Shown here one piece after another: positions 61,301 through 64,000 of a DNA stretch of 64,000 bases (the first letter of the stretch is position 1; each line of letters starts with the position of its first letter). Source of the stretch: Macrolepiota albuminosa (Eukaryota; Basidiomycota; Agaricomycetes; Agaricales; Agaricaceae); assembly GCA_027475525.1 (NCBI GenBank), contig JAMWFC010000082.1, positions 2,666,001 through 2,730,000 of the forward strand, read 5' to 3'. The notes under the pieces are model-generated. The model was not told the origin of the DNA and made no database searches. It saw only the letters and a program-made list of their open reading frames with translations. The position numbers and the translations under genes were made by a program.

Positions 61301-61541
61301 GATCACCAGCTTGGTTGGCAACACCAGCACCAGGACGCCTCAGCTCAACCTATAATGTTGTTTAATCAACTCATGAAGTTGTCAAATGTCCTAAGCAGTT
61401 AAGTACCAGATTCTTTGGCGAGAATATACCAGGGCCCTCCTTGAAGCTGAATTCCTTGCTGGCAGACATCGATTGGGTGGGAGATGGGATTTCGAAAGGG
61501 ATTTGGGTTGTTAAGCCCAAATAGGCTAAGGGAAACCGCAT
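58313..61541 (-). CDS. dipeptidyl-peptidase V-like serine peptidase (S9)
   Basis: Removes dipeptides from peptide N-termini. The ATG at 61539-61541 gives MRFPLAYLGLTTQIPFEIPS. The beta-propeller half includes LRRPGAGVANQAGDLVLVPI, FWIQSRTIAHVVEGEVGLEI, RHWDTWVGPKKSSLFSVSLY, DDFHISHDWVVYTTLD, TKVAWLELDEDGYESDRAKI. The catalytic half has WPVVLLIHGG, WGGKPFVD, the nucleophile elbow GASWGGYAI (near 59150) and the histidine in FPDENHWVLKHGN, ending SLKWHYEVFRWFDEFIGKD with TGA at 58313-58315. No obvious secretion signal at this start, so it may be the cytosolic rather than the secreted DPP V form. Many short introns. Confidence 0.88.
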
Positions 61542-61794
61542 GCTAATTAGCACACTTAAGAAGCTTCAAGTTGGGTATTTAATTCTCAACAAACGAATGA
61601 GCGGGCCATGAATTGATGGGTAATAGCCACATGGTCACGGTTACCGGATATTCGGCTCACGTACAGCGTAAAAACTCGATACGTTTCAAAACTTATGAGC
61701 ATCAGGAACATGTTGCGAATCAGCACGCCAGCAGACTCGTGTGGTATACATTGAAAGTGACACGAATTATCTACATAAAGACGAAGAACATATA

Positions 61795-62902
61795 TTACTC
61801 ACTCATGGCATTCTCATCTCCGTCGCCGTCTTCCGGCGTAAGAACGCCGGGCCTATCTGTCTGCACAACTTCACCAGTCTGAGAGTCCCACCGCGCAATC
61901 AGACCAACGCGGAATACCACTAGTCTGTGTCCAATCAACTTGAGTAGCTGGGCTTGTTCGCCTGTTAGCGGCTTGCCCTTTTTGCAGAGTTCATGAGGAT
62001 TTGTGAGGGTCGGGACACCTTTATTCATGGAAGTTGTTAAACCCAATTTTCGAAGTTGCGGCTCTTCATTATGAGGGAACGGCTCCGGGGGGTCTGAATG
62101 ATGTCGAAGCACTGGTCCAGTGGGGAGGATCACCGTCCGGCTGGCGATATTGCCTGCTCGAGCATAATCTGGTTGCTTGAAATCCGCAAACCAGTCGATG
62201 ACTTCTTCTGGTGGTGAATCGGTGAATAAGAGACCGACTTGACCTTTTATTTGCTGTTTTTCGTAGATGAATCGATGACTTCTTCTGGTGGTGAATCGGT
62301 GAATAAGAGACCGACTTGACCTTTTATTTGCTGTTTTTCGTAGATGAAATTCGAACATCAGAAAAAACCTGAGCTTACACACTTTGGCGAGTTCATTGAT
62401 TCCTGTTCGATACTCTTCCTCTGGGGTAAGTCCTAAAGCTTTCGCCATTACCGCTCCACGTCCGAAGAAAATCCGCGCTGAGCTGCGCCGTCAAAGTCTG
62501 GGGTAAGTCCTAAAGCTTTCGCCATTACCGCTCCACGTCCGAAGAAAATCCGCGCTGAGCTGCGCCGTCAAAGTTGAACTTCCAAACGAGGACGAGGTTT
62601 TGTCAATGGACGTACTCTTTCCATAGTTTTCTCACTGTCTTTAGGTGTGTTTCGCATCGACCCCACTTCAAATAACCAGCAATACCTCCACTTCTCCGCA
62701 TTCTCTTGCAGCTATGAAGAGAAGAGGAAGTTGTATTGCAAGTTAGTTCTTCATAAAACTACACACCTCACGGATCAGCGCAGATTTTTGTTCCTTATTC
62801 TTTTTTGTGACTTGGGTCAGGGAAACTTCAAGAGACTAGTTAATACATGGGTAAAGAGGCCTTATTGTTCTCACCGAGCTTCGAACGTTTGGATCTGGGC
62901 AT
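61795..62902 (-). CDS. MRT4: ribosome assembly factor Mrt4
   Basis: Nucleolar paralogue of ribosomal stalk protein P0 that holds the P0 site on pre-60S particles. The ATG at 62900-62902 gives MPRSKRSKLVSLTQVTKKNK; small exons follow with EQKSALIRELQENAEKWRYC, WLFEVGSMRNTHLKTVRKLW, DSARIFFGRGAVMAKALGLT, then QIKGQVGLLFTDSPPEEVID, LPTGPVLRHHSDPPEPFPHN, EPQLRKLGLTTSMNKGVPTL, and GKPLTGEQAQLLKLIGHRLV. TAA at 61795-61797. Duplications #16 and #17 lie within it; each adds a partial exon copy and breaks the frame, and one copy of each gives the family sequence without gaps. Divergent from the DOHH gene. Confidence 0.93.
62195..62348. repeat. perfect 77-bp tandem duplication #16
   Basis: Copies 62195-62271 and 62272-62348, across an exon start of MRT4. 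Confidence 0.97.
62420..62573. repeat. perfect 77-bp tandem duplication #17
   Basis: Copies 62420-62496 and 62497-62573, across the exon of MRT4 that carries the RIFFGRGAVMAKALG motif. Confidence 0.97.
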
Positions 62903-62980
62903 GTCGGTGGAATAGAAAGTTAGAAGTCCGCCAAAAATTATCTCCTCGATCATAATAATCATTAACGCGTAACGGCTTGT
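62903..62980. promoter_or_regulatory. short bidirectional promoter, MRT4 and DOHH
   Basis: Only 78 bp separate the two divergent start codons, so 5' untranslated regions and core promoters of both genes must be packed or overlapping here. The stretch is AT-rich in its middle (ataataatcattaa near 62953). Confidence 0.6.
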
Positions 62981-64000
62981 ATGATATCCTCAATCGACCT
63001 TCAGAACCTGGAAGATTCTCTGCTTAATAAGTCTGGGAATGTACCGCTGCACATTAGATTCCGTGTGCTTTTCACTTTAAAATCCCTGAAGAATGAAGAT
63101 GCTGTTCGAATTATATCTGCAGGTATATGCTGCGATCTAATCCTCATGTGGACCTTGACATCACTTCTTCAACAGGACTGCAGGATTCGTCAGCTCTTTT
63201 AAAACATGAGCTCGCATATTGTCTTGGTCAAATGAAGCTCGAGTCGGCGCTTCCAGCTCTTGAAAAGACTCTTCGAGACACAACTGAAGATCCCATGGTC
63301 AGGCATGAGGTAAGCTCACTCCGGCTAGCATCTACATTTCAAATATTGAAACTGTCGGTATCTAGGCCGCAGAGGCTATGGGTGCCATCTCTGCTTCCAG
63401 CTCGATCCCAATTCTTAAAGAATTTACGTCTGATCCTGAGCGTACTGTACGGGAAACCTGTGAGATTGCCATTGCGAAAATTGAATGGGACAACTCAGAG
63501 GAGGGCACAAAACATTGGGATACCTTGAAGAATGACGTAACACGGTAAATGGTTTTCAGTAGAAAAGGACTGGAGTCTTACCTAAAGCAACAGACGATAC
63601 GTCTCAATCGACCCTGCTCCCGCAACATCTGGTCTCCTTTCAGAGAAGCCAAAACCTGCAGACTTCTCATCAAGCAGCATTCTTGATCTCCAGTCGAACC
63701 TGCTTGATACAAAACTGCCTCTATTTGAGCGATATCGTGCGATGTTTGCACTTCGAAATATAGGGACGCCCGATGCGGTCGATGCACTTGCATCTGGTTT
63801 TACAGACAGCAGTGCCTTGTTCAAGTTAGTGACGAATTGTTCTATATTCCCCTTGTACTTACTATCTTTAGGCACGAGATTGCATTCGTTTTTGGCCAAC
63901 TTCTCTCTCCACATTCCATACCTTCACTCTTGCAAGTGTTGCAAAACGACAAGGAGTCTGATATGGTACGACATGAAGCGGCTGAAGCACTAGGGGGAAT
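62981..64000 (+). CDS. LIA1: deoxyhypusine hydroxylase (HEAT-repeat, di-iron), 5' part
   Basis: Completes hypusine synthesis on eIF5A by hydroxylating deoxyhypusine. ATG at 62981 ([20 protein letters not shown]). HEAT-like repeats follow: [20 protein letters not shown], then the four metal-binding His-Glu pairs expected of the family, seen as [25 protein letters not shown] (formed across an intron), [13 protein letters not shown] (across an intron) and [10 protein letters not shown] at the window edge. Other conserved parts are [20 protein letters not shown] and [10 protein letters not shown]. Introns at about 63121-63178, 63310-63365, 63548-63591 and 63826-63871. The gene runs off the right edge. 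Confidence 0.93.

Overview
The window is a gene-dense stretch of a filamentous basidiomycete nuclear genome, most likely an agaricomycete. The evidence is about 30 protein genes in 64 kb on both strands, nearly all cut by many short (45-65 nt) GT..AG introns with CTNAC/CTAAY-type branch sites. There are also fungal marker proteins (Mcm1-type MADS box, Ypk1-type kinase, CSC1 channel, NiCoT nickel transporter) and wood-decay type secreted enzymes (GH131 with CBM1, CE16 esterase). I see no rRNA, tRNA, CRISPR array or intact transposon.

Layout. 1-4.5 kb (+): 3' part of a zf-C3H1 (Red1-like) protein, an Mcm1/SRF-type MADS factor, and a short-chain dehydrogenase. 5.1-12.5 kb (-): nickel transporter, p34/AAGAB-like adaptin-binding protein, one unresolved gene, and CDC37. 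12.8-16.5 kb (+): TPR/F-box/LRR protein, small secreted protein, DPH4. 16.5-18.0 kb (-): CTK2-type cyclin. 18.0-26.7 kb is a duplicated block: a truncated mitochondrial phosphate-carrier copy, two divergent delta-12 fatty-acid desaturases (one frame-disrupted), a small orphan gene, and the intact phosphate carrier. 26.8-32.6 kb (-): MSH5 and PHB2. 32.8-36.4 kb (+): PQ-loop transporter and F-box/LRR protein. 36.6-40.2 kb (-): G-patch protein and Ypk1-type AGC kinase. 40.9-47.8 kb (+): full-length ABCB transporter and a VAP/Scs2 protein. 48-52.7 kb: CE16 esterase (-), membrane-anchored Cu/Zn superoxide dismutase (+), GH131-CBM1 (-). 53-62.9 kb (-): CSC1 channel, dipeptidyl-peptidase V, MRT4. The window ends inside a deoxyhypusine hydroxylase (+).

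Most genes are unrelated housekeeping genes; I see no biosynthetic cluster. The only block with internal relationships is 18-26.7 kb, where carrier and desaturase genes are each present twice.

The strongest unexplained signal is not a gene. Seventeen places carry a perfect head-to-tail duplication, and in every one the unit is exactly 77 bp although the units share no sequence. They cut through exons and introns alike, and collapsing them restores gene structure. This points to assembly joins made without merging a 77-base overlap. Several genes also need a single missing base, often in a homopolymer, to keep a conserved frame. Read gene models near these places with that in mind.
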